Positions 33,442-42,669 of a stretch of 64,000 nucleotides of DNA are shown here, one piece after another; position 1 is the first letter of the stretch, and the number at the start of each line of letters is the position of its first letter. The stretch is from Halopenitus persicus (GTDB lineage Archaea > Halobacteriota > Halobacteria > Halobacteriales > Haloferacaceae), in assembly GCF_900107205.1 (NCBI RefSeq), contig NZ_FNPC01000006.1:186001-250000 (forward strand), in the 5' to 3' direction. The notes beneath the pieces were generated by a model. That model saw nothing but the letters and a program-made list of their open reading frames with translations, did not search any database and was not told the DNA's origin. The translations under genes and the position numbers were made by a program.

Positions 33442-33475
33442 GGTTTATAAACACCCAAACAGCTATTTATAAGTG
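33442..33475. promoter_or_regulatory. Paired TATA-like motifs downstream of larC
   Basis: GGTTTATAAAC (33442-33452) and ATTTATAAGTG (33465-33475) lie 27-60 bases beyond the larC stop. The same two 11-mers recur in the opposite order beyond the malic enzyme gene at 42606-42647. Function is unknown. Confidence 0.45.
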
Positions 33476-33501
33476 GTTCGGGTGACCGTTGCGCCGACCG
33501 G

Positions 33502-35079
33502 TCACTCGGTCCGGTCGGAGTCCGCACCTGCCCCGCCATCCGCGTCACGAGCGGCGGCCTCCGCGCGGCGCATCACCTCGCGGATCGGGAGACCGGTCGC
33601 GGCGGCGACGGCGGCCGCGTCGTCGTACTCGGCGCTGACGTCGTAGACGTCGCCGTCGGCGGTGGCGCCGAGCTTGACGGTCACCTCGTGGGTCGATCCG
33701 CCAATCTCGATCGCAACCGATCGGAACGACCGGTCGGCGATCCACCGGTGGGTCGCGGCGGTCTCGCGGACCCCAAGGGTGCCTGTCTCGCGAGCGAGCC
33801 GTTCGGCGACCGCGTCGGCGTCGGCGGGCTTGCAGATGACCGTGACGAGGTGGCCGGGGCGGGACTTCTTCATCGTCGTGGGGACGATGGTGACGTCCCG
33901 CGCTCCCGCGTCCGCGAGCGTCTCCTGGAGCCCGCCGAGGACCTCCGGCGGCGCGTCGTCGAGGGTCGTCTCGAGGACCGTGACCTCGTCGCGGGTCAAC
34001 TGGGAGTCGTGGCCGGACGCGGAGTCCGCGTCGTCTCCGTCGTGGTGCGCGTGGGAACCGTGCTCGGCGTGGGAACCGTGCTCGGAGTGGGAACCGTGCT
34101 CGGCGTGGGAACCGAGCTTGGCGTGCGCAGTGGCGTGCATCTCGTGGCTCCCGTGACCGTCGCCATCCTCGACCACCGTCCCCCCGATCGCTCGAAGGAC
34201 GTTCGGATGGTCCGGGAACGAGGCGGTTCCGGCGCCGTAGCCCGCGGCCTCGACCGACAGGGCCGGCAGGGAGTCGACGGGCTCGGCGACCGCGCCGAGG
34301 ATCGCGGCGCCGGTGGGCGTCACCAGCTCCGCCTCGACGGGGCCGCCGGCAAGCGCGAGGCCGGCCCGCTCGGCGATCTCCACGACCGCCGGGGCCGGGA
34401 CCGGGTAGACGCCGTGGCTCATCCGAACCTCGCCGCCGCCGGCCGCGATCGGACCGGTGAGAACACGATCGATCCCGAGATCGGCCAACAGGAGACACGC
34501 GCCGACCACGTCCGCGACCGCGTCGTCCGCGCCGACCTCGTGGAAGTGCGTCTCCGCGAGGTCGGTCCCGTGGACGGCCGCCTCGGCCTCGCCGAGCAGC
34601 TCGAAGGCCGCGAGCGCGTTCGTCTCGACGTCGGCGGGGAGACCCATCGACTCGACGAGGTCGACGACCTCCGGGTACGTTCGATGGACGCCGGCACCCT
34701 CGGCGTTGTCAGCATCGTGATCGTGGGTGTGCTCGGCGTGTGACTGGTCGCGTGAGTCGCCGTGAGCGTAACCGTGGTGGTCGTGTGCCTGATCGTGGTC
34801 GTGAGCGTGTGCCTGATCGTGGTCGTGAGCGTGCGACTGATCGGCGGTCGGCTCCTCGTGGTCGCCGTCGGCGTCGGCGTCCCCCTCCTCGTCCGCCAGC
34901 AGCACGTCGACGGTCGTCGCCCGGATCCCGTTCCTCGTCGTCTCGCCGACCGCGAACCGCACGGGAAGCGCCGCCTCGACCGGATCGAGGACGGCCGGGT
35001 CGGCGCCGGCCGCGATCAGGGCGGCACAGATCATATCGCCGGCCGCGCCGGTTCGGCCGTCGAACGCGAGCGTGTCCAT
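33502..35079 (-). CDS. larC: Nickel-pincer cofactor biosynthesis protein LarC
   Basis: A 525-residue member of the LarC (DUF111) family, the CTP-dependent cyclometallase that inserts nickel into the NPN cofactor of lactate racemase-type enzymes. It begins with the characteristic [63 protein letters not shown] and [14 protein letters not shown] lie in the middle. The C-terminal half has [51 protein letters not shown]. Two His-rich inserts (about residues 74-122 and a GSHAEH repeat region in the second half) likely bind metal. larA, larB and larE are not in the window. In lactobacilli LarC needs a frameshift; here it is one open frame. Confidence 0.93.
   Translation of the reverse strand: MDTLAFDGRTGAAGDMICAALIAAGADPAVLDPVEAALPVRFAVGETTRNGIRATTVDVLLADEEGDADADGDHEEPTADQSHAHDHDQAHAHDHDQAHDHHGYAHGDSRDQSHAEHTHDHDADNAEGAGVHRTYPEVVDLVESMGLPADVETNALAAFELLGEAEAAVHGTDLAETHFHEVGADDAVADVVGACLLLADLGIDRVLTGPIAAGGGEVRMSHGVYPVPAPAVVEIAERAGLALAGGPVEAELVTPTGAAILGAVAEPVDSLPALSVEAAGYGAGTASFPDHPNVLRAIGGTVVEDGDGHGSHEMHATAHAKLGSHAEHGSHSEHGSHAEHGSHAHHDGDDADSASGHDSQLTRDEVTVLETTLDDAPPEVLGGLQETLADAGARDVTIVPTTMKKSRPGHLVTVICKPADADAVAERLARETGTLGVRETAATHRWIADRSFRSVAIEIGGSTHEVTVKLGATADGDVYDVSAEYDDAAAVAAATGLPIREVMRRAEAAARDADGGAGADSDRTE
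34035..34135 (-). repeat. 18-bp tandem repeat inside larC
   Basis: About four units of GTGGGAACCGTGCTCGGC-type sequence encode the repeated Gly-Ser-His-Ala/Ser-Glu-His hexapeptide of LarC's second His-rich insert. The unit is six codons, so changes in copy number keep the frame. Confidence 0.85.
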
Positions 35080-35391
35080 ACCGACTCGACGGCCGCGCCG
35101 CTAAAGAGCCTCGCGCTCGTCGGCGCGATGGCGTTCCAGCGGCCGGCGCGTCCCGTGGCCGGCGCGAGGACGGCGATGCCGGCGCCGGCGAAGTCGGCGA
35201 CGCCGAATCGAGAACCAAAAAAGGCACGGAGGCGACGGGGTTTTGTACCCCCTCCACATACCGTGGGATATGATGACACACGATCGGGATCGTGTGACCG
35301 TCGGATCGCCGGAGGAGACGCCGCGATCGGCGGGAGCAACAGGCTTAACCCCGAACCACGAGGAATCACGGATACCCCCCGCGAGTCAATC
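35080..35391. other. 312-base gap between larC and cdc48
   Basis: Both flanking genes start here and diverge. It holds a perfect palindrome at 35277-35296 (9-bp arms CACACGATC/GATCGTGTG) and a TATA-like GGCTTAACC near 35341-35349, suited to a cdc48 start about 25 bases later with a short leader. The open frame that runs in from upstream is Arg/Ala-rich and I do not consider it coded. Confidence 0.55.
35277..35296. promoter_or_regulatory. 20-bp perfect palindrome upstream of cdc48
   Basis: CACACGATC (35277-35285), spacer GG, GATCGTGTG (35288-35296). It sits 96 bases before the cdc48 ATG and about 45 bases before its TATA-like box, a position typical of an archaeal activator or repressor site. 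Confidence 0.5.
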
Positions 35392-37620
35392 ATGAACGAA
35401 GTTCAACTCGAAGTGGCGAAGGCGTACCCGAACGACTCGGGTCGCGGCATCGCCAGGCTCGACCCCGACACGCTGTTGCACCTGAAGCTCTCTCCCGGCG
35501 ACATCATCGAGATCGACGGCGGCGAGACGACCGCCGCGAAGGTGTGGCGCGCGGACCGCCAGGACTGGAACACCGACACCGTCCGGATCGACGGGTTCAC
35601 CCGGCAGAACGCCGACGTCGGCATCGGCGAGCGCGTCACCATCCGGAAGGCCGAGGCGGAGAAGGCCGACAAGCTGGTGCTGGCGCCGCCCGAGGAGGCG
35701 TCGGTGCAGTTCGGCTCCGACGCGGCCGGGATGGTCAAACGCCAGATCCTCAAGCGGCCGGTCGTCGAGCGCGACATCGTCCCCGTGATGAGCTCGACGA
35801 ACCACCCGTTCATGCGCTCGCCCGGACAGGCGATCCCGCTCATCGCGGTCGAGACCGAGCCCGAGGGCGTCTGCCTGATCACCGAGGACACGGAGGTCGA
35901 GCTGCGCGAGGAGCCGATCTCCGGGTTCGAGAAGGCCGGCGGCGGCATCACCTACGAGGACATCGGCGGCCTGCAAAACGAGATCCAGCGCGTCCGGGAG
36001 ATGGTCGAGCTCCCGATGAAACACCCGCAGATCTTCAAGAAGCTCGGGATCGAGCCGCCCCAGGGCGTCCTGCTGCACGGCCCGCCCGGGACCGGCAAGA
36101 CGCTGCTGGCGAAGGCCGTCGCCAACGAGACGTCGGCGAGCTTCTTCTCCATCGCCGGCCCGGAGATCATCTCGAAGTACTACGGCGAATCGGAACAGCA
36201 GCTCCGGGAGATCTTCGAGGACGCCAAGGAGGAGTCGCCCTCGATCGTCTTCATCGACGAGCTGGACTCGATCGCGCCCAAACGCGAGGACGTCACCGGC
36301 GAGGTCGAGCGCCGGGTCGTCGCGCAGCTGCTCACGATGATGGACGGGCTGGAGACGCGCGGCCAGGTGATCGTCATCGCCGCGACCAACCGCGTCGACT
36401 CGGTCGACCCCGCGCTCCGCCGTCCCGGCCGCTTCGACCGCGAGATCGAGATCGGCGTGCCGGACGAGGTCGGCCGCAAGGAGATCCTCCAGATCCACAC
36501 CCGCGGGATGCCGCTGTCCGACGACGTCGACCTGGCCGGGTTGGCCGACGACACCCACGGCTTCGTCGGCGCCGACATCGAGAGCCTCACGAAGGAGGCC
36601 GCGATGAAGGCGCTGCGGCGGTACCTCCCCGAGATCGACCTCGACGAGGAGGAGGTTCCGCCGAGCCTCATCGATCGGATGATCGTCAAGCGCGACGACT
36701 TCTCCGGCGCGCTCAACGAGGTCGAACCCTCGGCGATGCGGGAGGTGCTCGTCGAGCTGCCGAAGATCTCCTGGGACCACGTCGGCGGGCTCGAGGACGC
36801 CAAACAGCAGATCGAGGAGGCCGTCGAGTGGCCGCTCTCCTCGCCCGAGAAGTTCGACCGGATGGGCGTGGAGGCGCCCAAGGGCGTCCTGCTGTACGGC
36901 CCGCCCGGCACCGGCAAGACGCTGATGGCGAAGGCCGTCGCCAACGAGACGAACGCCAACTTCATCTCGGTGCGGGGCCCGCAGCTGCTCTCGAAGTGGG
37001 TCGGCGAGTCCGAGAAGGCGATCCGGCAGACCTTCCGGAAGGCCCGCCAGGTCTCGCCGACGATCGTCTTCTTCGACGAGCTCGACTCGCTTGCGCCCTC
37101 GCGGGGCCAGGAGATGGGCAACAACGTCTCCGAGCGCGTCGTCAACCAGCTGCTCACCGAGCTCGACGGGCTCGAGGAGATGGAGAACGTGATGGTGATC
37201 GGCGCGACCAACCGGCCGGACATGATCGACACGGCCCTGCTGCGGTCGGGCCGCTTCGACCGGCTCGTGATGGTCGGCCAGCCCGACGAGGAGGGCCGCG
37301 AGCAGATCCTCCGGATCCACACGGCCGACACCCCGCTGGCCCCGGACGTCAGCCTCCGCGAGGTCGCCGAGATCACCGACGGCTACGTCGGCTCCGACCT
37401 CGAGGGGATCGCCCGCGAGGCGGCGATCGAGGCGCTGCGCGACGACGACGAGGCCACCGAGGTCGAGATGAAACACTTCCGGCGCGCGATGGAGTCGGTC
37501 CGGCCGACGATCACCGACGACATCATGGCCTACTACGAGGACGTCGAACAGCAGTTCACCGGCGGCGGCCAACAGGCGATCGGCGACCGCGGCGGCAGCG
37601 GCCGCATCGGCTTCCAGTAA
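35392..37620 (+). CDS. cdc48: CDC48/VAT-type AAA+ ATPase
   Basis: A 742-residue double-ring AAA+ unfoldase, the archaeal p97/VAT homologue, which extracts and unfolds proteins for the proteasome. The N-domain (residues 1-185) has the double-psi barrel start [25 protein letters not shown]1 has Walker A GPPGTGKT at about 230-237 and [17 protein letters not shown]2 has a second Walker A at about 503-510 and [16 protein letters not shown], with the pore and arginine-finger segments in place. The C-terminus is Gly/Gln-rich ([19 protein letters not shown]) with no HbYX tail. The ATG at 35392 matches the family N-terminus. Confidence 0.96.
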   Translation: MNEVQLEVAKAYPNDSGRGIARLDPDTLLHLKLSPGDIIEIDGGETTAAKVWRADRQDWNTDTVRIDGFTRQNADVGIGERVTIRKAEAEKADKLVLAPPEEASVQFGSDAAGMVKRQILKRPVVERDIVPVMSSTNHPFMRSPGQAIPLIAVETEPEGVCLITEDTEVELREEPISGFEKAGGGITYEDIGGLQNEIQRVREMVELPMKHPQIFKKLGIEPPQGVLLHGPPGTGKTLLAKAVANETSASFFSIAGPEIISKYYGESEQQLREIFEDAKEESPSIVFIDELDSIAPKREDVTGEVERRVVAQLLTMMDGLETRGQVIVIAATNRVDSVDPALRRPGRFDREIEIGVPDEVGRKEILQIHTRGMPLSDDVDLAGLADDTHGFVGADIESLTKEAAMKALRRYLPEIDLDEEEVPPSLIDRMIVKRDDFSGALNEVEPSAMREVLVELPKISWDHVGGLEDAKQQIEEAVEWPLSSPEKFDRMGVEAPKGVLLYGPPGTGKTLMAKAVANETNANFISVRGPQLLSKWVGESEKAIRQTFRKARQVSPTIVFFDELDSLAPSRGQEMGNNVSERVVNQLLTELDGLEEMENVMVIGATNRPDMIDTALLRSGRFDRLVMVGQPDEEGREQILRIHTADTPLAPDVSLREVAEITDGYVGSDLEGIAREAAIEALRDDDEATEVEMKHFRRAMESVRPTITDDIMAYYEDVEQQFTGGGQQAIGDRGGSGRIGFQ

Positions 37621-37634
37621 CCACGGGCGGACGA

Positions 37635-37700
37635 CCACGGACCCGAGGCGGTCCCGGAGGCCGGCCACGGAGTCGGGCCGGTCCCGGAGGCCGCCCACGG
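37635..37700 (+). repeat. 30-bp tandem repeat upstream of ctaA
   Basis: Just over two imperfect 30-base units beginning CCACGGA at 37635, 37665 and 37695 share GGTCCCGGAGGCCG. They lie between the cdc48 stop and the promoter of the heme A synthase-like gene. No function is apparent. Confidence 0.6.
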
Positions 37701-37769
37701 AACCGAGTGCACGCTCCCGAACCGCGTTCGGGGGCGTTCCCGGACGCGTGGGAGCGTCGAACCGCCTAA

Positions 37770-37781
37770 GTACGCGCGTAC
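37770..37781. promoter_or_regulatory. 12-bp palindrome at the ctaA promoter
   Basis: GTACGCGCGTAC overlaps the right side of a TATA-like CCTAAGTAC and ends 13 bases before the ATG at 37795. A bound protein here would block transcription start, so a repressor site is plausible but unproved. Confidence 0.35.
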
Positions 37782-37794
37782 CTGATTCTCGGCC

Positions 37795-38721
37795 ATGAGT
37801 TACCGGCCGTCCTGGCTCACGTTCGGACGCTACGCCGCCGTGACCACGGCGATGACGACCGTGCTGGTCGCGCTCGGCGTCTACACCTCCGGCACGGGGT
37901 CCGGGCTCGCCTGTCAGGCCCAGTGGCCGCTGTGTTCCGACCAGCTGATCCCGACGCTGACGATCAATCCGGACTTCATCGAGTGGTTCCACCGCGTGTG
38001 GGCGATGGTCACCGGCTTCCTGATCATCGGCCTGGCGGGGTGGACGTGGGTCGGAAACCGCTCGCGCCGGACGCGGATCGCGGCCACGCTCGCGGTGGTG
38101 ATCCTCCCCGTCCAGATCGTCGTCGGCGCGATCACGGTGACGGTCGGCGGGCTGGTGCCGGGCGGATACACCGTCTCCACGCACGCCGCCCACCTGATCG
38201 TCGCGCTGCTGATCGTGACCCTGCTCGGGGTGGTCCTGCTCGGACGGCCGGACGAGGGGGGCGACGGGGGCGGCGACGGGACGGCCGCAACCGGCCCGCG
38301 CACCCTCCGGATCGCGGCCGGCGCCGGCCTCGGCGGCGTCCTCCTCGGCGCGCTCTTCTCGCGAGCGGTGCCGCTCGTGACCTACTCGCCGGGCGCACAG
38401 GCCGCGTTCTACCTGTGCTCGGTCGTGGGCTATCTCGGGCTGCTCGCGCTGGTCCTCCAGACGCCCGCCGCGGCGATTCCCGACCGAACCGCCCGGCGCG
38501 TGCGGACGCTCGCCGCCGTCGGGCTCGCCGCGCTGTTCGTGACCCTCCTGTTGGGGCGCGATCTCGTGATCTATCCCGGATTCTGGGAGGGCGTCAACCG
38601 GGTCCTGTTGGCGGTCGTCGTGGTCGCCACGGCCGCCGCGGGAGGGACGCTCGTCGGATCCGACCGACCGCCCGAATCGGGGTCCGGATCGGTCGGCGGC
38701 GCCGCCTCGCGGGGCGAGTGA
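37795..38721 (+). CDS. ctaA: COX15/CtaA-family heme A synthase
   Basis: A 308-residue membrane protein with about eight helices that would oxidise heme O to heme A for terminal oxidases. Key features are GVYTSGTGSGLACQAQWPLCS with the paired cysteines in the first external loop, and heme-ligand histidines in EWFHRVWAMVTGF and TVSTHAAHLIVALLI. The second half repeats the four-helix bundle but the equivalent histidines are not obvious (ALFSRAVPLVTYSPGA, GFWEGVNRVLLAVVV). Archaeal versions are often half-degenerate in this way. An FAD oxidoreductase gene follows 7 bases later. Confidence 0.87.
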   Translation: MSYRPSWLTFGRYAAVTTAMTTVLVALGVYTSGTGSGLACQAQWPLCSDQLIPTLTINPDFIEWFHRVWAMVTGFLIIGLAGWTWVGNRSRRTRIAATLAVVILPVQIVVGAITVTVGGLVPGGYTVSTHAAHLIVALLIVTLLGVVLLGRPDEGGDGGGDGTAATGPRTLRIAAGAGLGGVLLGALFSRAVPLVTYSPGAQAAFYLCSVVGYLGLLALVLQTPAAAIPDRTARRVRTLAAVGLAALFVTLLLGRDLVIYPGFWEGVNRVLLAVVVVATAAAGGTLVGSDRPPESGSGSVGGAASRGE

Positions 38722-38728
38722 CCGCCGA

Positions 38729-40063
38729 ATGACCGGGACCGACGAAACGACGTTCGCGGTCGTCGGCGGCGGGATCGTCGGCGCGAGCGTCGCCTACCAC
38801 CTGAGCGAGCGAACCGACGAGCCGGTCACCGTCTACGAGCGCGGCGATCCGGGCGGGGAGACGACGCGGAAGTCGACCGCGATGATCGGCGTCTCGGGGC
38901 CCGAACCCCTCCACGAGCTGCGGACGTACGGCATCCGGCTGTACAACGACCTCCTCGCCGACCCGACCGCGGCGCCGCGGTATCAGAGCGCGGGGCGGCT
39001 CAGGGTAACCACCGATCCGGACGTCGCCGCGGGCTTCGCGCAGCTGGCGGACGCGGCGGCAGGGCGGGCGGACCGCGACGCGCCGGAGTCGACGCCGATC
39101 GAGGGGATCGACGCGGCGACGCTCGAGCACGGCACCGCGGCGTTCGTTCCGGGCGAGGAGATCCGGGGGCGGCTGCTCGTGCCGCCGGTGAACGCCGAGG
39201 AACTCGAGGGGGCGCTGTACCGCCCCGAATACGGACATATCAGCGGCGACCGCGACAGGCTGGGTGCCGGAGAGCTGGCCCGCGAGCTGCTCGAGCGGGC
39301 GAAACGAAACGGCGTCACGGTCGAGTCTCGGACCGAGGTGACGGAGATCCGCACCGCAGCGGGACGCGTGGTCGGAATCGAGACGCGACCGACGGGGCGT
39401 GCGGATCCGGACGCGAACCCGGATCCGGGCGTGAACGCGGATTCGGATCCGGGCGCGAACTCGAGCGCGGAACCGAACGCGACCGTGGTCGAGGCGCGGA
39501 ACGTGATCTGTGCGGCCGGGCCGTGGAATCCCGAACTCGCCGCGACCGCGGGGGTCGAGGTCCCGGTCGAGCACGTCCGCTCGCCGGTGTTCGCGCTGGA
39601 TCTCGACCGACCGCTGCCGTACACGCTCCCGATGATCAAGTCCCACGAGTCGTCGGTCGGCATCCACCCGAAACGGCGGGACCGGATCCTGGTGACGTAC
39701 ACGCCGCGGCGTGACGGGGACGGCGAGCCTGCTGAAAAGCGCCGGGATCCCTCCGCGGTCCCGAACACGCCCCGGGAGTCCGAGCGTCGAACCGCGCTCC
39801 GGTGGGCGGAGCGGTTGGTGCCGCGGCTCGCGGACGCGACGCTGGCGGACGAGTGGGTCGGCGTCGGAACGAAAACGCCCGACGGTGCCCCGATCGTCGG
39901 TCGAACGGCGGTCGAGGGACTCTCGCTTGCGGTCACCGGTGCGGGGATCCAGCTCGCGCCCGCGGTCGGCGACGTCCTGGCCCGGCGGCTCGTCGACGGC
40001 GAGACGACGCCGCACAACGACGCGCTCGCACCCTCGCGGTTCGCTGACGGTCCGGACCGATAA
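38729..40063 (+). CDS. FAD-dependent oxidoreductase (DAO family)
   Basis: A 444-residue D-amino-acid-oxidase/glycine-oxidase-like flavoprotein. The FAD dinucleotide motif is FAVVGGGIVGASVAYHLSERTDEPVTVYERGD. RKSTAMIGVSG follows, where such enzymes bind FAD pyrophosphate. The second FAD motif is VEARNVICAAGPWNPELAATAGVEVPVEHVRSPVFAL, and the C-terminus is WVGVGTKTPDGAPIVGRTAVEGLSLAVTGAGIQLAPAVGDVLARRLVDGE. An acidic Asn/Pro/Asp repeat insert (DANPDPGVNADSDPGANSSAEP) sits before it. It might oxidise sarcosine, glycine or proline-type amines, but the substrate is not shown by sequence. Confidence 0.88.
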   Translation: MTGTDETTFAVVGGGIVGASVAYHLSERTDEPVTVYERGDPGGETTRKSTAMIGVSGPEPLHELRTYGIRLYNDLLADPTAAPRYQSAGRLRVTTDPDVAAGFAQLADAAAGRADRDAPESTPIEGIDAATLEHGTAAFVPGEEIRGRLLVPPVNAEELEGALYRPEYGHISGDRDRLGAGELARELLERAKRNGVTVESRTEVTEIRTAAGRVVGIETRPTGRADPDANPDPGVNADSDPGANSSAEPNATVVEARNVICAAGPWNPELAATAGVEVPVEHVRSPVFALDLDRPLPYTLPMIKSHESSVGIHPKRRDRILVTYTPRRDGDGEPAEKRRDPSAVPNTPRESERRTALRWAERLVPRLADATLADEWVGVGTKTPDGAPIVGRTAVEGLSLAVTGAGIQLAPAVGDVLARRLVDGETTPHNDALAPSRFADGPDR

Positions 40064-40093
40064 CGCGGGCCGTCGTCACGCGATTCCGACGAG

Positions 40094-41641
40094 TTACGCG
40101 AAATCGCCGAGCCCGAGCTGGTCGTCGTCGCCGTCGTCGTCAGTCGAAGCGTCGTCAGTCGAAGCGTCGTCAGAGGAGTCTCCAGCGGCGAGTTCTGAGT
40201 CGGCCGATCCCGCGGAATCGGAGTCGCCGTCCGACTTGGCGACGTTCCCCAACTCGGCGGCGTCCTCATCGTTTCCGTCGGCCTCGGCATCCCCGTCGTC
40301 CGCCGCGTCCCGGTCCGGACCCCCGGCGAAGGCGCCGGCGGCGTGCTCCTCGAGCAGCTGCTCGCGGCGGTCCTGCGCGTCCTCGACGATCCCGGCGACC
40401 TTGTTCGTCGACTCGCCGGAGCCGGTGACGAAGGCCACCTCCGAGGCGTCGAGGTCGTAGGCGGCGGCCATCCCGACGGTCAGCTCGCGGGGCGAGCAGT
40501 GGTGGGTCATCGCGGCGAGAAACGGGAGGATCTCCCGCCGGGCGGTCGCCATGCTGCAGCCCTCTGCGGCGGCGATCCGCTGGACGACCGCGTCCGCCGT
40601 CGCGTCCGAGGCGGGCCAGAACTGCGGGCGCCCCCAGCGCGTCCAGCCGCCGGCGGTGCCGTCGCGGGCGGCGGCGGTCCCGGCGGCCGCGTTGTCGGTG
40701 ACGTACCGCCAGTAGGAGTAGTCCTGCGTGGCGCGAACGCGACCCAGCCAGACGTCGGCGTTTGCGAGGAAGTCGTACGCGCGCGTGGCCTCGTCCGCGT
40801 CGTAGACCTTCAGGAGGTTGCCCTCGATCCATTTCGTGAGGTCGTCGGGCGTCTCGTCGACCGCGTAGGCCGACTCGAGCGCGTCCCTGGCGCCCTCCTC
40901 CTTTAAGACGGCGTCGAGGAACGGAAAGATCCCCAACGACCGGTCGCGGTCGCCGGTGACCACGTCCGCGAGCTCGATCCGGTCGCGACCCTCGGCGATC
41001 GCCTGGAGGTCGTTGACCGCGCCGCGGAGGTCGCCGGCGTTGCGCTCGGCGATCCGTTCGAGGGCATCGGATTCGAAGGCGACGTCCTCCCGCCGGCAGA
41101 TGTCGCGCAGGACGGGCACGATCGACCGCGCGGAGACGTCACGGAACTCGATCTCCTGACAGGCGTTCCGGAGCCCGCGGGACATCTCGTAGTAGTCGTT
41201 CGCGATCAGGACGATCGGCTGGCCCGACTCCTTCACGAGGTCGGTGATCGCGGAGGCGCCGCCGCGGTCGTAGTTGCCGTGGATGTTGTCGGCCTCGTCG
41301 ACGATCACGAGCTGGCGACTGGCGGTGTCGCCGCCGGCCGCCCCGCCACCGGCCGCGCTGCCGCCCAGGGTGGCGTTCCTGGCCGCCCGGCCCGCGAAGC
41401 GCTCGATCACGTCGCCGGTCCGCTTGTCGGAGGCGTTGAGCTCGACGGTCTCCCAGCCGCGGTCGGCCGCCAGCGCGTGGGCCGCGCTCGTCTTGCCGAT
41501 CCCGGGGCTGCCGTGGACGATCACCGCTTCACGGTGGTCGTCCCACGTGTCGGCCCACTCGGCCAGCTTCGAGACCGCCTTGTCGTTGCCGCGCACCTCC
41601 GAGAGGCTCGTCGGGCGGTACGTCTCCGTCCAGTCGCTCAT
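40094..41641 (-). CDS. rfcL: Replication factor C large subunit
   Basis: A 515-residue clamp-loader subunit that loads PCNA during DNA replication. Sequence features are MSDWTETYRPTSLSEVRGNDKAVSKLAEWADTW (RFC box II), Walker A HGSPGIGKTSAAH, Walker B QLVIVDEADNIHG (DEAD-like), and ETVELNASDKRTGDVIERF. The C-terminal collar domain is followed by a long acidic tail. The extreme C-terminus is QLGLGDFA, matching a PIP box (Q-x-x-hydrophobic-x-x-F-x) that would dock on PCNA. The tail DNA near 40130-40190 contains a 15-bp repeat (GTCGTCAGTCGAAGC). The start at 41641 is the family N-terminus. Confidence 0.95.
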   Translation of the reverse strand: MSDWTETYRPTSLSEVRGNDKAVSKLAEWADTWDDHREAVIVHGSPGIGKTSAAHALAADRGWETVELNASDKRTGDVIERFAGRAARNATLGGSAAGGGAAGGDTASRQLVIVDEADNIHGNYDRGGASAITDLVKESGQPIVLIANDYYEMSRGLRNACQEIEFRDVSARSIVPVLRDICRREDVAFESDALERIAERNAGDLRGAVNDLQAIAEGRDRIELADVVTGDRDRSLGIFPFLDAVLKEEGARDALESAYAVDETPDDLTKWIEGNLLKVYDADEATRAYDFLANADVWLGRVRATQDYSYWRYVTDNAAAGTAAARDGTAGGWTRWGRPQFWPASDATADAVVQRIAAAEGCSMATARREILPFLAAMTHHCSPRELTVGMAAAYDLDASEVAFVTGSGESTNKVAGIVEDAQDRREQLLEEHAAGAFAGGPDRDAADDGDAEADGNDEDAAELGNVAKSDGDSDSAGSADSELAAGDSSDDASTDDASTDDDGDDDQLGLGDFA

Positions 41642-41823
41642 TGTCGAGTGAAGGCGGGAAGCGGGGTTAGTGGTTTCGGAGCGTCGCGCCAGGCGTGGCG
41701 TCTCAGCGAGGACGATCAACGCCGGCGTCGAGTCGTCCGGTCAGCGGCCGGCCTCGTCGAGCGCCGCGTCACGTGCGTCGCCACGAGGCTTTGACGCCGC
41801 CGATGGGTTCGCGAACGGACGCG

Positions 41824-42231
41824 TCACCGGTAGGTCACGACGTCGAGGCCGGAAACGGTCTCGAAGTGGCCGTCCCCGGCAAGAACGGGGTCATCCCGCT
41901 CCAACGCAGTGGCGGCGATCGCCGCGTCGCCCTTCCCGATCCCGGGTCCGTCATCGCCGTCGGCACGGGCCAGCCGCTCACCGAGCAGTCGCCCAACACG
42001 ACGGGAGATGCTGGGCGTCATCTCCACCAGCGGATAGGAGTCAAGGACGGCTTCGACCTGCCGACGCTCCTCGTGGGTGTTCGCCACCTTTCCCACGCCG
42101 ATGTACAGCTCCAGAACGGCCATCGAGGGAATCACCAGCGGGACGCCTTCGGCTTCGAGCTCTCGTTCCTTCGCGAGAGCCGCGTCGACGCCGTCGATGA
42201 GGTCCAAGATGAAGCTCGTGTCGACGATCAT
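41824..42231 (-). CDS. vapC: VapC-type PIN-domain toxin
   Basis: A 135-residue PIN-domain ribonuclease. The four acidic active-site positions are visible: Asp4 (MIVDTSFILDLIDG), Glu41 (VLELYIGVGK), Asp102 (GKGDAAIAATAL) and Asp120 (VLAGDGHFETVSGLDVV). Such toxins cut tRNA or rRNA to stop translation. Its ATG overlaps the antitoxin stop by four bases, the classical VapBC arrangement. It lies downstream of the antitoxin gene and ends 182 bases from the rfcL start. Confidence 0.92.
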   Translation of the reverse strand: MIVDTSFILDLIDGVDAALAKERELEAEGVPLVIPSMAVLELYIGVGKVANTHEERRQVEAVLDSYPLVEMTPSISRRVGRLLGERLARADGDDGPGIGKGDAAIAATALERDDPVLAGDGHFETVSGLDVVTYR

Positions 42232-42458
42232 TCAAAACGCTCCGCGACCTCACCGACCTCGTCACGGTCCCGCCGGTCGGCGGTTTCGATGGCGTCCCGC
42301 ATTGCCGACACCTGCTCCTCGTCGAAGACGTCGCGGAGATCGCTGAGTGACCGCCCCCCGATGAGTCGTTCCACGGCGTCGCTGAACGACTCGTCGTCGC
42401 GTTTGTTCGCCTTGATTCGCTCGTAGACGGGGTCGTCCAGTCGAACTTGCGGTGACAT
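42228..42458 (-). CDS. vapB: VapB-type antitoxin
   Basis: A 76-residue antitoxin. MSPQVRLDDPVYERIKANKRDDESFSDAVERLIG resembles the archaeal VapB/RHH-type DNA-binding N-terminus. The C-terminal half (LRDVFDEEQVSAMRDAIETADRRDRDEVGEVAERFE) is helical and acidic, as expected for the part that wraps the PIN toxin. The start at 42458 is the second of two in-frame starts and fits the family length. Two adjacent GTTGACACC repeats lie five bases before the start codon. Confidence 0.88.
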   Translation of the reverse strand: MSPQVRLDDPVYERIKANKRDDESFSDAVERLIGGRSLSDLRDVFDEEQVSAMRDAIETADRRDRDEVGEVAERFE

Positions 42459-42462
42459 TCTT

Positions 42463-42480
42463 GTTGACACCGTTGACACC
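42463..42480. promoter_or_regulatory. Tandem 9-mer, candidate VapBC operator
   Basis: GTTGACACC occurs twice head-to-tail (42463-42471 and 42472-42480) immediately before vapB. VapB-VapC complexes commonly bind repeats at their own promoter, so autoregulation is likely. Confidence 0.5.
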
Positions 42481-42605
42481 CTATGGGAATTAAGATTGTG
42501 GTACGATGGATCACACACTCATCTCCATCTATGCTCCGCCCACACAGTTCCGAACGCCGCCGGTTCTCCGCGAACCCTTCGCTCCGATCGATCGGTGGCT
42601 GCGAG

Positions 42606-42647
42606 ATTTATAAGTGATTTCGAGGAGACCGCCCGAGGTTTATAAAC
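42606..42647. promoter_or_regulatory. Paired TATA-like motifs downstream of the malic enzyme gene
   Basis: ATTTATAAGTG (42606-42616) and GGTTTATAAAC (42637-42647) lie 23-64 bases beyond the malic enzyme stop. The same two 11-mers occur beyond larC at 33442-33475. They may be promoters for vapBC on the minus strand, whose start is 150-190 bases on, or termination signals. Confidence 0.4.
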
Positions 42648-42669
42648 TATCCCAGGCCTCCCGACGGAC

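Noticed and set aside
34762-35391. A 210-codon N-terminal extension of CDC48
   Set aside because: The extension is low-complexity Val/Arg sequence antisense to larC's His-rich repeat. The family N-terminus begins at 35392.
38594-40015. Long minus-strand open frame opposite the FAD oxidoreductase
   Set aside because: It is Arg-rich, mirrors the third-position GC of the plus-strand gene and has no family features. The FAD motif gene on the plus strand is clear.
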